Source: DASRVA01 sp050732875
GTDB lineage: Bacteria > Gemmatimonadota > Gemmatimonadetes > JACCXV01 > JAHWKZ01
Length of the DNA stretch: 64,000 nt
Assembly: GCA_050732875.1 (NCBI GenBank)
Contig: JBOHRQ010000001.1
Coordinates: forward strand, 37,276-101,275
Direction: 5' to 3'
Positions 8,643 to 17,269 of the stretch are shown here, in pieces (within the stretch, counting starts at the first letter, position 1; every line of letters starts with the position of its first letter). The position numbers and the translations under genes were made by a program. Under the pieces are notes generated by a model. The model was not told the DNA's origin, did not search any database, and was given only the letters and a program-made list of their open reading frames with translations.

Positions 8643-9986
8643 GTGAGCACGCAGAAGATCGAAAGCGAAACCGGCGCTCCGGCCATCCGCAGCGAGGTCG
8701 AGGAGATCGAGCGCTGGCGGCGTCGCATGGAGGTGCACGTGCCGTCGGCCCACGCACACCGGGTGCGTCGGCATCGGGTCCGCGATTACGCCCGTCGGTC
8801 CCGGCTCAAGGGTTTCCGCCCCGGGAAGGCCCCGGAGGCCCTCGTCGAGCGGCAGTTCAGCGAGGAGATCGAGCGCGACGTGCTCCAGGACCTCGTCCGC
8901 GAGGGCTTCGAGTCGGGGGTCCGGGAGACCGGGCTGGACCCGATCGGCGCGCCGCGCTTCCGGAACGTCCACTGGACAGCCGGGGGCGATCTCGAATTTG
9001 CCGCCGAGTTCGATGTGCGGCCCGAGATCGAGCTGGGGCGGACGACCGGATTCCGTGTCCAGGAGCCGCGGCAGGCGGTGGGCGACGCCGATGTCGAGCG
9101 CGTGATCGAGCGTTTGCGGCACGAGCGGGCCGACTGGACCCCGGTGGACCGTGCCGCCGGCGCCGGCGACCGTGTGCGGTTCGACAGCGTGCCGCTGGAC
9201 GACGAGGACCGGCCGATGGACAGCGAGCGGATCGAAGATCACGTCGTCGAGCTCGGGACCGACAGCGTGCTGCCCGATTTCGAGGCCGGACTCATGGGAC
9301 GCGCGGCCGGCGAGGAGACGCGGTTCCAGGTACGCTTCCCGGACGATCATCGCAACGAGTTCCTGCGCAGTCGGACCCGCACCTTCCACGTCCGGATCGA
9401 GGAGGTCAGCCAGCGGTCCCTGCCGGACCTCGACGATGCGTTCGCCCACTCCCTGGGCCCGGCGTTCGATTCCATGGCCGCCCTGCGCGAGCGGCTCCAC
9501 AAAAACCTCGAGGAGGAGGTTCGGCAGGGGGCGCGCCGCGACGTCAACGAGCAGCTCATCGACGAGATCATCGCCGCCAATCGGATCGACCTCCCGGAGA
9601 GCATGATCGACCAGTACCTGGGGAACCTGCTGGCGGATCGGGGTCCCCGCGAGGAGGGTCACGAGGACCGGGAAGATGGCGAACGGGCGGCCGAGATCCG
9701 GGAGGCCTTGCGGCCGGGCGCGCTGCGCGCTCTCCAGCGACATCATATCTTGAGCCACATCGCCGATCGTGAGCAGCTCGGCGCCACGGACGCGGACGTC
9801 GACGCGGCCATCGCCGAGCGGATTGATCCCGAGAAGACCTCGGTCGCCGAGGCCCGGCGCCGCCTGACGAGATCCGGGGAGATCGACGACCTGCGATTCC
9901 ATCTGACCATGGAGCGTGTTTTCGAGTGGCTGCGCGAGCGCTCCGAGGTTACATCCATCGAAGCCCCGAACGACGAAAGCGATTAG
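8643..9986 (+). CDS. tig: Trigger factor (ribosome-associated chaperone / PPIase)
   Basis: A 447-residue protein with the trigger-factor order. The N-terminal ribosome-binding domain carries the GFRPGKAP signature (G-F-R-x-G-K-x-P) at about residue 58. A FKBP-like middle domain follows (GDRVRFDSVPLD, then LPDFEAGLMGRAAGEETRF) and then a helical C-terminal chaperone domain. It binds nascent chains at the ribosome exit. The GTG at 8643 was chosen because GGAGAGG lies just before it and 24 bases separate it from the tRNA end. The tig-clpP-clpX order is a common bacterial arrangement. Confidence 0.93.
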   Translation: MSTQKIESETGAPAIRSEVEEIERWRRRMEVHVPSAHAHRVRRHRVRDYARRSRLKGFRPGKAPEALVERQFSEEIERDVLQDLVREGFESGVRETGLDPIGAPRFRNVHWTAGGDLEFAAEFDVRPEIELGRTTGFRVQEPRQAVGDADVERVIERLRHERADWTPVDRAAGAGDRVRFDSVPLDDEDRPMDSERIEDHVVELGTDSVLPDFEAGLMGRAAGEETRFQVRFPDDHRNEFLRSRTRTFHVRIEEVSQRSLPDLDDAFAHSLGPAFDSMAALRERLHKNLEEEVRQGARRDVNEQLIDEIIAANRIDLPESMIDQYLGNLLADRGPREEGHEDREDGERAAEIREALRPGALRALQRHHILSHIADREQLGATDADVDAAIAERIDPEKTSVAEARRRLTRSGEIDDLRFHLTMERVFEWLRERSEVTSIEAPNDESD

Positions 9987-10010
9987 TTTGTTGGTCAAGG
10001 AGAGACGGAT

Positions 10011-10676
10011 ATGCCACTGATTCCCATTGTCGTCGAGCGCACCGGGAGGGGAGAGCGGTCCTACGACATCTACTCCCGCCTGCTGAAGGACCGGATCGTC
10101 TTCCTGGGGACGCCGATCACCGACGAGATCGCGAACCTGGTGATCGCACAGCTTCTGTTCCTGCAGGCCGAGGCGCCCGACAAGGACGTGAACCTCTACA
10201 TCAATAGTCCCGGCGGGGTGGCCTCGGCCGCGCTGGCCATCTACGACACGATGCAGTATCTGGAGAACGACATCTCCACCATGTGCATGGGGATGGCGGC
10301 CTCGGCGGGGGCGCTCCTGCTGGCGGCGGGAACGGCCGGCAAGCGCTTCGCGCTGCCCCATTCCCGGGTCATGATCCATCAGCCGCTGGGCGGAGCCCAG
10401 GGACAGGCGACCGACATCGAGATCCAGGCTCGCGAGATCCTGCACCTCAAGGAAAAGCAGATCGAGATCCTGGCCCGGCACACGAACCGGACCACGGACC
10501 GACTGCGTCAGGACATGGAGCGCAACTTCTGGATGAGCTCCGAGGAAGCGCGAGATTATGGCATGGTTGATGCTGTTTTGATCCCCCGGCACCCCGGCGA
10601 CGACGGCCGCCCGTCGGAGGACGGCAAGGCAAGGGCCGAGGTCGTCGAGGCGAGCACGGCGGAGGACGAGGACTAG
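10011..10676 (+). CDS. clpP: ClpP protease subunit with Ser-His-Asn active site
   Basis: A 221-residue ClpP with a good AAGGAGAG ribosome site before the ATG. The nucleophile is Ser98 (MAASAGALL) and the base is His123 (MIHQPLGG). The position of the catalytic acid, Asp172 in Bacillus subtilis numbering, is Asn172 here (codon AAC at 10524, in MERNFWMS). Numbering is collinear with B. subtilis ClpP (S98, H123), so this is a true substitution rather than a shift. It forms tetradecamers that degrade substrates delivered by ClpX, its downstream neighbour. Listeria ClpP1 has the same Asn, so activity is possible but may need partner activation. Confidence 0.94.
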   Translation: MPLIPIVVERTGRGERSYDIYSRLLKDRIVFLGTPITDEIANLVIAQLLFLQAEAPDKDVNLYINSPGGVASAALAIYDTMQYLENDISTMCMGMAASAGALLLAAGTAGKRFALPHSRVMIHQPLGGAQGQATDIEIQAREILHLKEKQIEILARHTNRTTDRLRQDMERNFWMSSEEARDYGMVDAVLIPRHPGDDGRPSEDGKARAEVVEASTAEDED

Positions 10677-10682
10677 GCGCGA

Positions 10683-11981
10683 ATGGCGAGCGGATACGAC
10701 AACCGCGGCGGCTCCGGACGTGACGAGCTGCGCTGCTCCTTCTGCGGAAAGAGCAAGGAGCACGTCCAGAAGTTCATCTCCGGACCCTCGGTCTACATCT
10801 GCAACGAGTGCATCAAGCTCTGCAACGAGATCCTCCAGGAGGAGGCCCTGCAGGGCCAGGCGGCCCCGCTCCAGGAGCTGCCGTCGCCGCACAACATCAA
10901 GGAGCACCTCGACCAGTACGTGATCGGCCAGGAGCGCGCGAAGAAGAGCCTGGCGGTAGCGGTCTACAACCACTACAAGCGCATCAACACGCGCCCGGAG
11001 GACGACGTCGAGATCGAGAAGTCGAACATCCTCCTGATCGGGCCCACCGGCGTGGGCAAGACGCTCCTCGCCCAAACCCTTGCGCGGTTCCTGCAGGTGC
11101 CGTTCACGATCGCCGACGCCACGACGCTGACCGAGGCCGGCTACGTCGGAGAAGATGTGGAGAACATCATCGTGCGCCTGCTCCAGGCGGCGAACTACAA
11201 CGTCGCCGAAGCCGAGCGTGGCATCATCTACATCGACGAGCTCGACAAGATCGCCCGCAAGAGCGAGAACCCTTCCATCACGCGGGACGTCTCGGGAGAA
11301 GGCGTGCAACAGGCGCTGCTCAAGATCCTCGAGGGCACGGTGGCTTCGGTTCCCCCGCAGGGAGGCCGCAAGCACCCGCAGCAGGAGTACATCCAGGTCG
11401 ACACGCGCAACATCCTGTTCATCTGCGGGGGCGCCTTCGACGGCCTGGAGAAGATCGTGCAGCGCCGGACCGACGCGCAGGTGATCGGCTTCAGCCGGCA
11501 GCCTCGCCACGCCACGAGCATGGAGCTAATCCGGGAGCTGCTGGCCAAGGTCGAGCCCGAGGACCTCATCCACTACGGACTGATCCCGGAGCTGGTGGGG
11601 CGGCTCCCGGTGGTCGCCAGCCTGGATCCGCTGGACGTCGAAACGCTGGTCGAGATCCTCGTCCGGCCGCGCAACGCGCTTCTCAAGCAGTATCGACGCC
11701 TCTTCGAGCTGGAGGATGTCACGCTGACGTTCCAGGCCGAGGCGATCCAGGCCATCGCCGAGCGCTCGGCCGATCGCAAGACCGGCGCCCGCGGCCTGCG
11801 GGCGGTGGTGGAGGAAACCATGCTGGAGATCATGTTCGACATCCCCTCGCGGTCGGACATCGAGGAGGTCGTGATCACGCGTGAAACCGTCCTCGAGCGC
11901 AAGCCCCCCATCTTCGTGCTAAAGCGCTCCACCGGCCGGCGCCCGGGCCCGGAGTCGGCCACGCAGGCCCGGGAGGCCTGA
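10683..11981 (+). CDS. clpX: ClpX ATP-dependent unfoldase
   Basis: A 432-residue ClpX. The N-terminal C4 zinc domain has Cys18, Cys21, Cys40 and Cys43. The AAA+ module has Walker A GPTGVGKT (120-127), the Walker B segment IIYIDELDKIAR, and a C-terminal sensor-2 domain. The ClpP-docking loop reads IGFSRQ, retaining the IGF tripeptide. It unfolds and feeds proteins into ClpP. It starts six bases after clpP; its TGA overlaps the proposed CTG start of engB. Confidence 0.96.
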   Translation: MASGYDNRGGSGRDELRCSFCGKSKEHVQKFISGPSVYICNECIKLCNEILQEEALQGQAAPLQELPSPHNIKEHLDQYVIGQERAKKSLAVAVYNHYKRINTRPEDDVEIEKSNILLIGPTGVGKTLLAQTLARFLQVPFTIADATTLTEAGYVGEDVENIIVRLLQAANYNVAEAERGIIYIDELDKIARKSENPSITRDVSGEGVQQALLKILEGTVASVPPQGGRKHPQQEYIQVDTRNILFICGGAFDGLEKIVQRRTDAQVIGFSRQPRHATSMELIRELLAKVEPEDLIHYGLIPELVGRLPVVASLDPLDVETLVEILVRPRNALLKQYRRLFELEDVTLTFQAEAIQAIAERSADRKTGARGLRAVVEETMLEIMFDIPSRSDIEEVVITRETVLERKPPIFVLKRSTGRRPGPESATQAREA

Positions 11982-12577
11982 CCCTCCCTGTCGAGCAGGT
12001 TCGGCTCGCGCTGACGACCACCGCCGCGCGCGAGCGGCCCAGCCCCGAGCTCTCCGAGATCGCCTTCACAGGGCGCTCCAACGTCGGGAAATCCTCGCTG
12101 CTGAACACGCTCCTGCGGCGCAAGAACTTCGCCCGTACGAGCCGCACGCCGGGGCGGACCCGCGCCATTCATTACTATCGGGTGGGGGATCGGTGTTACT
12201 TCGTCGACCTCCCCGGCTACGGGTACGCCGCCGTTCCGGAAGCGGTCAAGCGAGGCTGGTCCCCGATGATCGAGGAGTACCTCGAGGTCAGCCCGCGGCT
12301 GGTCGGCATCCTGTCTCTCATCGATGGCCGGCGGTTGCCGACACCTCTCGATCGGCGGATGATCGCCTGGCTCGCCGAGCGCGGTCTGCCGACGCTCGTC
12401 GTCCTCACCAAGGCCGACAAGGTTCCGCGGGCACGACGGCCGGCACAGCTTCACGAGACCGCCGGGAGCCTTGGCCTGGATCGGGATCAGGTGCTATGGT
12501 TCTCGGCGCACACGGGCGAGGGCCGCGACGCGGTTCTCGGCGCGGCTGAAGATCTCCTGGAGGACAGGCAGGGATGA
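11978..12577 (+). CDS. engB: EngB/YihA/YsxC ribosome-biogenesis GTPase, apparent CTG start
   Basis: The frame encodes a 199-residue EngB: G1 GRSNVGKSS, a G2 region with TSRTPGRT, G3 DLPGYGYA, G4 TKAD. These proteins help assemble the large ribosomal subunit. The conserved N-terminus before G1 (about 30 residues) is fully encoded, but between the upstream in-frame stop at 11882 and G1 there is no ATG, GTG or TTG. The CTG at 11978 overlaps the clpX stop as CTGA, matching the NTGA couplings used throughout the window, and gives the family length. A second CTG at 12011 is an alternative. An ATG further in would remove the GTP-binding loop. Confidence 0.88.
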   Translation: MTLPVEQVRLALTTTAARERPSPELSEIAFTGRSNVGKSSLLNTLLRRKNFARTSRTPGRTRAIHYYRVGDRCYFVDLPGYGYAAVPEAVKRGWSPMIEEYLEVSPRLVGILSLIDGRRLPTPLDRRMIAWLAERGLPTLVVLTKADKVPRARRPAQLHETAGSLGLDRDQVLWFSAHTGEGRDAVLGAAEDLLEDRQG

Positions 12578-13224
12578 GCCATCGACTCTGGATCGGAATG
12601 GCGCTCGGCTCGCTGGCCTGCGCCGCCCCGGCACAGGAGACGCCACCCGCCGGGGATGTCGCCGTCGCCGACTCGGCCCCCCAGATCGCCGTGGCGCCGG
12701 TCACCGGGACGCGCTCGGCGGGCACGCTGAGCTGGGAGGAGCTCAGCGTCCGCATGGTCGGGCGGGAGACCAGCGCCGGGCTCCGGATCGACGTCACCAC
12801 GCTCGAGGACTACATGCTCGACGTCGCCGCCCCGGACATCCGGAGCTATCTCCTCGACCTGAAGGTGCGCGCCCGGGACCAGAGCGGGATCTCCGAGCGC
12901 GCCGCCGGGGAGATGAAGTCGTTCCTGGTGGGCTTCACGGGATTCGAGAAGGAGGTCCACTACGACCCGACCCTCCTCCACATCCGCAGCGAGGCCTCGA
13001 CCTTCTATCCCCTCCACATCGTCCCTGTGAGCCGCGGCTTCGAGCGCCGCGTCGTGGACCTCTACCAGACCGTCTACGCGGTCTACCTGTTCGAACCGTC
13101 GGTGGACCTGAACGCGACCCTGGACTTCCGCTACGCCGAGCTGTCCTCCGGTTCGGCCTGGCGCTCGCTCGTGAATCGCGTCAATCGCGCGCAGGCGCGC
13201 CGCGAGCGGGATACGGGGCGCTAG
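12574..13224 (+). CDS. Exported protein of unknown function
   Basis: A 216-residue protein starting in an ATGA overlap with engB. Residues 1-20 form a Sec signal peptide with cleavage near APAQE. The mature part is soluble, without transmembrane segments, and predicted mixed alpha/beta (for example VRMVGRETSAGLRIDVTTLED, then SFLVGFTGFEKEVHYDP). I do not recognise the family. Position after engB suggests cotranscription, not function. The gene converges on the sigma-54 activator gene, and their stop codons overlap. Confidence 0.75.
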   Translation: MSHRLWIGMALGSLACAAPAQETPPAGDVAVADSAPQIAVAPVTGTRSAGTLSWEELSVRMVGRETSAGLRIDVTTLEDYMLDVAAPDIRSYLLDLKVRARDQSGISERAAGEMKSFLVGFTGFEKEVHYDPTLLHIRSEASTFYPLHIVPVSRGFERRVVDLYQTVYAVYLFEPSVDLNATLDFRYAELSSGSAWRSLVNRVNRAQARRERDTGR

Positions 13225-14819
13225 AGCTCGTATTCCTTGATCTTTCTGTAAAGAGTCCGCTCCCCGATCCCCAGGATCTCGGCCGCACGGCGACGGTTGC
13301 CGTGCACCGACTCCAGGGTGCGCGCGATCGCCATCCGCTCGAGATCGTCGAGCGACATCCCGACCCGGAAGCTGGCCTCCCCTTCCCCGTCGCGTTCCGC
13401 GGCCTCTTCGGCCGCGGCCGTCTCGGGACCGCTCTGACGCACATTTCCGCCTTCACCCTCCACCTCGACCGCCCTCACCCAGGAGACCTCGCGGCCGACG
13501 TTCTCGACCAGCGACCGCAGCTCCGCGTGTCCTCGCCTCAGGTCGTTCAGCTCGCCCTTGAGGTCGCGGTACATGTAGCCCAACAGGGTCTCGAGTCGCT
13601 TCCCGTCGGCTTCCTCCACGGCTCCGGCCTCGCCCAGGGCGACGGGCAGCAGCCGCTCGGGATTGGCCCGCTCGTAGATCTCCTCGGGGATGTCCCGCGG
13701 CCGGATCTTCGTCCCCGGCGTCAGGACCAGCATGCTCTCGACCAGATTGCGCAGCTCGCGGACGTTGCCGGGCCAGTCGTAGTTCTGGAGGATCGCCATC
13801 GCCTCGTCCGTGATCCCCACGAACCGCCGGTCGTTCTCGCGGCAGAAACGCTGCACGAAGTGGTGGATGAGGAGCGGGACGTCCTCGCGCCGCTCGCGAA
13901 GCGGCGGCACGCGGACCGCGAGGACGTTGAGCCGGTAGTAGAGATCCCGGCGGAACTCGCCCGCCTCCACGGCCGCGGCGAGATCCTTGTTGGTCGCGGC
14001 GATCACGCGAACGTCGACGCGGATCGGCACGGATCCGCCCACGCGCATGAACTCCCGCTCCTCGATCGCGCGCAGCAGCCTGACCTGCGTCGGCGGCGCC
14101 ATCTCCCCCACCTCGTCGAGGAACAGGGTGCCCCGGTCGGCGATCTCGAAGCGACCCTTCCGGAGGCTTACGGCGCCCGTGAAGGCCCCCTTCTCGTGAC
14201 CGAAGAGCTCCGACTCGAGCAGGCTCTCCGTCAGGGCCGCGCAGTTCACCGGGATGAACGGGCGCTCGGCCCGCGGCGACAGGTCGTGGATCGCGCGGGC
14301 GATGAGCTCCTTTCCGGTCCCGCTCTCGCCTTCGATCAGCACCGTGCTGCTCACCGGCGCGAATTGAGCCACGCGCTCCAGCACCACCTTGATCGCCTCG
14401 GAGCGCCCCACGATGTGGGTCCGCCCGACCAGACGCTCGCGGGCGAGCAGGCGCCTGGCGATCATCGTCAGCTCGTCCGCGTCGAACGGCTTGCCGAGCA
14501 GCTCGTCGATGCCGAGCCGCCGATAGCGCTCGGACCGTTCGGGCTCCGCGCGATCGACGAGCCCCAGGATGGCGACCGGGGCCGAGGCCTCGGACACCCC
14601 CCTCAGGAAATCCGTCGTCGTCGGCTCCGACAAGCCACCGGTGAGGACGATGAGCGCCTCCCGCTCGGCACCCACGACGCGCTCGCGGATCTCCTTCAGC
14701 GAGTCGAGGATCTCGACGTCGAGGCCGGCGCCTGACAGGGTCCGCTCGGCTCTGACTGCGAACTCCGGGTCGTAGCGGCTGACCAGGACCCGTCCGGCCG
14801 GCCGCTCGACGGCGTTCAT
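13221..14819 (-). CDS. Sigma-54-dependent transcriptional activator with degenerate receiver
   Basis: A 532-residue NtrC-family protein. The N-terminal ~125 residues have a receiver fold with the conserved Lys110 (LLGKPFD), but the strand-3 phosphoacceptor Asp is missing: ALIVLTGGL has Thr60-Gly61 there. The AAA+ domain has Walker A GESGTGK (164-170) and the sigma-54 contact loop GAFTGA (211-216). A long linker with coiled-coil character precedes a Fis-type HTH (GNRRRAAEILGIGERTLYRK). It should activate sigma-54 promoters without ordinary phosphorylation. The start overlaps the mogA stop (ATGA), so it is coupled to mogA. Targets are unknown. Confidence 0.92.
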   Translation of the reverse strand: MNAVERPAGRVLVSRYDPEFAVRAERTLSGAGLDVEILDSLKEIRERVVGAEREALIVLTGGLSEPTTTDFLRGVSEASAPVAILGLVDRAEPERSERYRRLGIDELLGKPFDADELTMIARRLLARERLVGRTHIVGRSEAIKVVLERVAQFAPVSSTVLIEGESGTGKELIARAIHDLSPRAERPFIPVNCAALTESLLESELFGHEKGAFTGAVSLRKGRFEIADRGTLFLDEVGEMAPPTQVRLLRAIEEREFMRVGGSVPIRVDVRVIAATNKDLAAAVEAGEFRRDLYYRLNVLAVRVPPLRERREDVPLLIHHFVQRFCRENDRRFVGITDEAMAILQNYDWPGNVRELRNLVESMLVLTPGTKIRPRDIPEEIYERANPERLLPVALGEAGAVEEADGKRLETLLGYMYRDLKGELNDLRRGHAELRSLVENVGREVSWVRAVEVEGEGGNVRQSGPETAAAEEAAERDGEGEASFRVGMSLDDLERMAIARTLESVHGNRRRAAEILGIGERTLYRKIKEYEL

Positions 14820-15346
14820 GCGCGGTCCGCCGCGTGGTGCTCGTCCGGAGTCGCCGTCGTCCCCGCGATCAGGCTGACCGCGTGGTCGAGCACGGGGGCC
14901 AGGACGTCGAAGGTCTGGGAGACCGCGCGAGGGCTCCCCGGCAGGTTGATGAGCAGCGTCCGGCCGCGGATGGCGGCCGTGGCGCGCGACAGCATCGCGT
15001 GCGGCGTGCGCTCGATCGAGGAGGCGCGGAGCGCCTCGGCGATCCCGGGGACCTCGCGGTCGGCGATCCGGCGGGTGGCGTCCGGGGTCACGTCGCGCGG
15101 GGCGAGGCCGGTGCCGCCCGTCGTCAGCACGAGGACGATCCCGTCGTCGTCGGCCAGCCGACTCAGGACCCGGACGATCGCCTCGGCGTCATCGGGCGTC
15201 ACCTCGGTGGCGACGGTCCAGCCCGCGTCCCTCAGGTGCTGGGCGAGCTGGGGTCCCGACTCGTCCTCGGCGATTCCCGCGGCGACCCGGTCGCTCACCG
15301 TGACCACGGCCGCACGCCGCTCGTGGTGTGCCATTTCGGCAGGCAT
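14816..15346 (-). CDS. mogA: MogA/MoaB-type molybdopterin adenylyltransferase
   Basis: A 176-residue MoCF-binding protein with the family motifs LTTGGTGLAPRDVTPDAT (GGTG loop) and LINLPGSPRAV. The family adenylates molybdopterin before molybdate insertion, in the cytosol. The ATG at 15346 is used; an ATG four codons later (15334) is equally possible. No other molybdenum-cofactor genes are near; it is coupled to the sigma-54 activator downstream, an unusual pairing. Confidence 0.87.
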   Translation of the reverse strand: MPAEMAHHERRAAVVTVSDRVAAGIAEDESGPQLAQHLRDAGWTVATEVTPDDAEAIVRVLSRLADDDGIVLVLTTGGTGLAPRDVTPDATRRIADREVPGIAEALRASSIERTPHAMLSRATAAIRGRTLLINLPGSPRAVSQTFDVLAPVLDHAVSLIAGTTATPDEHHAADRA

Positions 15347-15422
15347 CGGTCGGAAGATACGGCCCCCGAGGGCAAGGACCAGCCCCCGGGCTGGCGGGTC
15401 GGGGGATCCAGGAGGGTGATCG

Positions 15423-15449
15423 AAAAAAACTCCGCCGGGGCTCAGCGGT
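15423..15449 (-). terminator. Candidate intrinsic terminator at the end of the topA-to-nuclease string
   Basis: On the minus strand a short GC stem (CCGC...GCGG around the nuclease stop codon) is followed by seven consecutive T residues (plus-strand A run 15423-15429). The stem is only about 4-5 bp, but the T run is the longest on this strand nearby and ends the long gene string. Confidence 0.45.
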
Positions 15450-15942
15450 CCCAGAGGCCTCGTCCCGTATCCCGCGCGGCGGCCTCGGCCTCACGCAGCT
15501 CGGGAAGGTACTTGCGGTTGGTCTCGTCGGGCTTGAGGAAGGCATAGCCCTGGCGGATCATCATCTCGTTCACCATCTGCCCGTCGGGCAGGAAGACATA
15601 GCCCAGGACCCGCCCCTGCTTGTCCTGGCGGAGACGATCGGTCTCGATCCGGAAGCGGTCGCCGACCGGCAGCAGACCCGCCAGCGCGCCTCGGGCCAGA
15701 TCGCCGAACGGCCCGTCCTCGGGCGCATTCACCAGCAGCAGCCGCACCTTCGCCCCGTTGCGGCAGTTGAACGAGTCGCCGTCGATTACGAAGGCGACCG
15801 TGCACGAGAACGTTTCGGTGCCCCCGTCCTCCTGGGCGAATCCGGTCCCGGCGAAGAGGCCCGACGCGATCGCCAGAAGAAAAGTCGCGACGCCGAACCG
15901 CCGAACTCGTCCGGGCGTCCGCTCCAGCCGGCGGGCGCTCAC
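15442..15942 (-). CDS. Exported thermonuclease-like (SNase domain) protein
   Basis: A 166-residue protein with an N-terminal Sec signal (hydrophobic ATFLLAIASGLFAGTGFAQ) and an SNc domain: VAFVIDGDSFNCRNGAKVRL (Asp near the GDS motif), LLLVNAPE (in place of the family's RLxGIDAPE), and a C-terminal GRGLWDR. The pattern is that of secreted or periplasmic Staphylococcal-nuclease-like proteins. The catalytic Arg of R-L-x-G-I-D is not clearly kept, so activity is uncertain. The GTG start at 15942 overlaps the stop of the glycosyltransferase gene (GTGA). Confidence 0.8.
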   Translation of the reverse strand: MSARRLERTPGRVRRFGVATFLLAIASGLFAGTGFAQEDGGTETFSCTVAFVIDGDSFNCRNGAKVRLLLVNAPEDGPFGDLARGALAGLLPVGDRFRIETDRLRQDKQGRVLGYVFLPDGQMVNEMMIRQGYAFLKPDETNRKYLPELREAEAAARDTGRGLWDR

Positions 15943-16985
15943 ATGCGGTCGCTGTCCCGGCCCGTCATCCGCGACCACGCGTGGGCCACCAGCCCCCATC
16001 CGAAGGCCAGCCCGCTGTAGAGGTAGTGGAGCCAGTGCAGGGGAAGGGCGCGGACGGCGAACCAGACTCCCTCGCGCCGGGCGAGAAAGCGATAGAAGTC
16101 GAGGTTGGCCGCGAGCAGCGTGGCGGCGGTGGCCGCCGCGGCCCAGAGGAGGGCCGGCGCGTACGGCGAGAGCAGGACGAGGGCCAGGAGCGTCCATGCC
16201 AGCGCCACAGCGATCCGGTGACGCCATACCAGGTTGAGATCGGTCTCCAGAAAGCCGCGGGAGAGCATCAGGCGCGTCCATGGAACCCCTCGATCGAGTA
16301 CATCGGTACGAATCAGGCTCGCGAGCGTCCACTGCTTGAGATGCTTGACCTGCATCGCCGGGCACAGGCGGACGGTGAACCCGCGCTCACGGAGCCGATA
16401 GCCCAGCTCGATGTCTTCTATGCTCGGCCGTGGGAATAGTTCCCCGTCGAAGCCACCGACCTCCCGGAAAACCGAGCGCCTGACGCCCCCGCAGCCGGCC
16501 CAGAACGTCCGCGCCTCCGACCGGCCTCGCTGATGGACGTAATGGTGCTGCAGGTTCTTGAACCGCGCCACCAGCCCGCTTCCTGCGGGCGCGTCGTCGT
16601 AGCTCCCGAAGATGGCGTCCGGCGGTGGAGAGCCTCGGAAGGCGGCAGCCGCCCGACCCAGGGTGTCGGTGTGGACCTCGCAGTCCGCGTCGAGGAAGAA
16701 GACGACCTCCCCCCGGGCGTGGTCGACGCCCAGGTTCCGCGCCGCCCCCGGGCCGCGGCGCCCGGCGCTTCGCACGACCCGGGCCCCGTAGGTGGCGGCG
16801 AGCCCCGGCGAGCCGTCCGTCGAACCGTCGTCCACCACGATGAGCTCGTAATCGCGGAACTCGCTGCCGGCCAGCGCCGCGAGACAGCGCTCGAAGTCGG
16901 TCCCGCCGTCCAGCACCGGCACCACGACCGAGAGGAGCGGCGCCGACGATCTCAGGACCGCAGGGCGATCCGGTTGTAGGTCCAC
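15939..16985 (-). CDS. Family 2 glycosyltransferase with C-terminal membrane helices
   Basis: A 348-residue GT-A enzyme. SVVVPVLDGG begins the fold, with VVDDGSTDGS, the metal-binding FLDADCEV and the acceptor motif EDIELGYRL. Two to three hydrophobic segments follow near residues 245-320. It is a membrane-attached transferase using NDP-sugar donors. The GTG at 16985 was chosen because GGGAGG lies nine bases upstream; this start lies 34 bases inside the preceding small gene. The context (FAD enzyme plus membrane proteins) suggests envelope glycan or glycolipid synthesis. Confidence 0.86.
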   Translation of the reverse strand: MDLQPDRPAVLRSSAPLLSVVVPVLDGGTDFERCLAALAGSEFRDYELIVVDDGSTDGSPGLAATYGARVVRSAGRRGPGAARNLGVDHARGEVVFFLDADCEVHTDTLGRAAAAFRGSPPPDAIFGSYDDAPAGSGLVARFKNLQHHYVHQRGRSEARTFWAGCGGVRRSVFREVGGFDGELFPRPSIEDIELGYRLRERGFTVRLCPAMQVKHLKQWTLASLIRTDVLDRGVPWTRLMLSRGFLETDLNLVWRHRIAVALAWTLLALVLLSPYAPALLWAAAATAATLLAANLDFYRFLARREGVWFAVRALPLHWLHYLYSGLAFGWGLVAHAWSRMTGRDSDRM

Positions 16986-17269
16986 GCCAGCGCACCTCCC
17001 GCCAGCGCCCCGGTCAACGCGCCGTACGCGAGCCCGACGACGGCGCCCGGCCAGGTGACCGAGTAGCCCGGAAAGTAGTGGGCCAAAAGCCCCAGGGTCT
17101 GCCCCACGTTGGGGCCACCGCGGATCAGCAGCCAGGCCGTCGCCACGAACAGCACGAACCCGCCGAGCATGCCGAACACGATGGCCATGATCCCCACCCG
17201 GAGCCGAGCGATGGCGGCCCGGATCGCCAGCGCTTCGCGCTCGTCGGCGGGTCGGCGGCGGGGGCTCAA
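16952..17269 (-). CDS. Small two-helix membrane protein, paralogue of its neighbour's C-terminal domain
   Basis: A 105-residue protein with two predicted membrane helices (about residues 25-47 and 70-95) separated by LIRGGP...LLAHYFPGYSVTW. The same pattern (LIRGGP...LLGHYLYGYEVTW, then GAV.GL) occurs at residues 539-572 of the FAD enzyme encoded just upstream, so the two are homologous domains. The start is TTG in a TTGA overlap with the FAD gene, with GGAG just before it. Function is unknown; it may assemble with the fused copy in the membrane. Confidence 0.82.
   Translation of the reverse strand: MSPRRRPADEREALAIRAAIARLRVGIMAIVFGMLGGFVLFVATAWLLIRGGPNVGQTLGLLAHYFPGYSVTWPGAVVGLAYGALTGALAGGALAWTYNRIALRS

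Noticed and set aside
8466..11510. A 1,014-codon open frame on the minus strand across tig, clpP and clpX
   Set aside because: It is antisense to three unmistakable genes and the tRNA; in GC-rich DNA the opposite frame often stays open. The product has no family features.
12471..14735. A 754-codon plus-strand open frame opposite the sigma-54 activator
   Set aside because: The minus strand has Walker A, GAFTGA and HTH motifs; the plus frame also clashes with the exported protein and engB.
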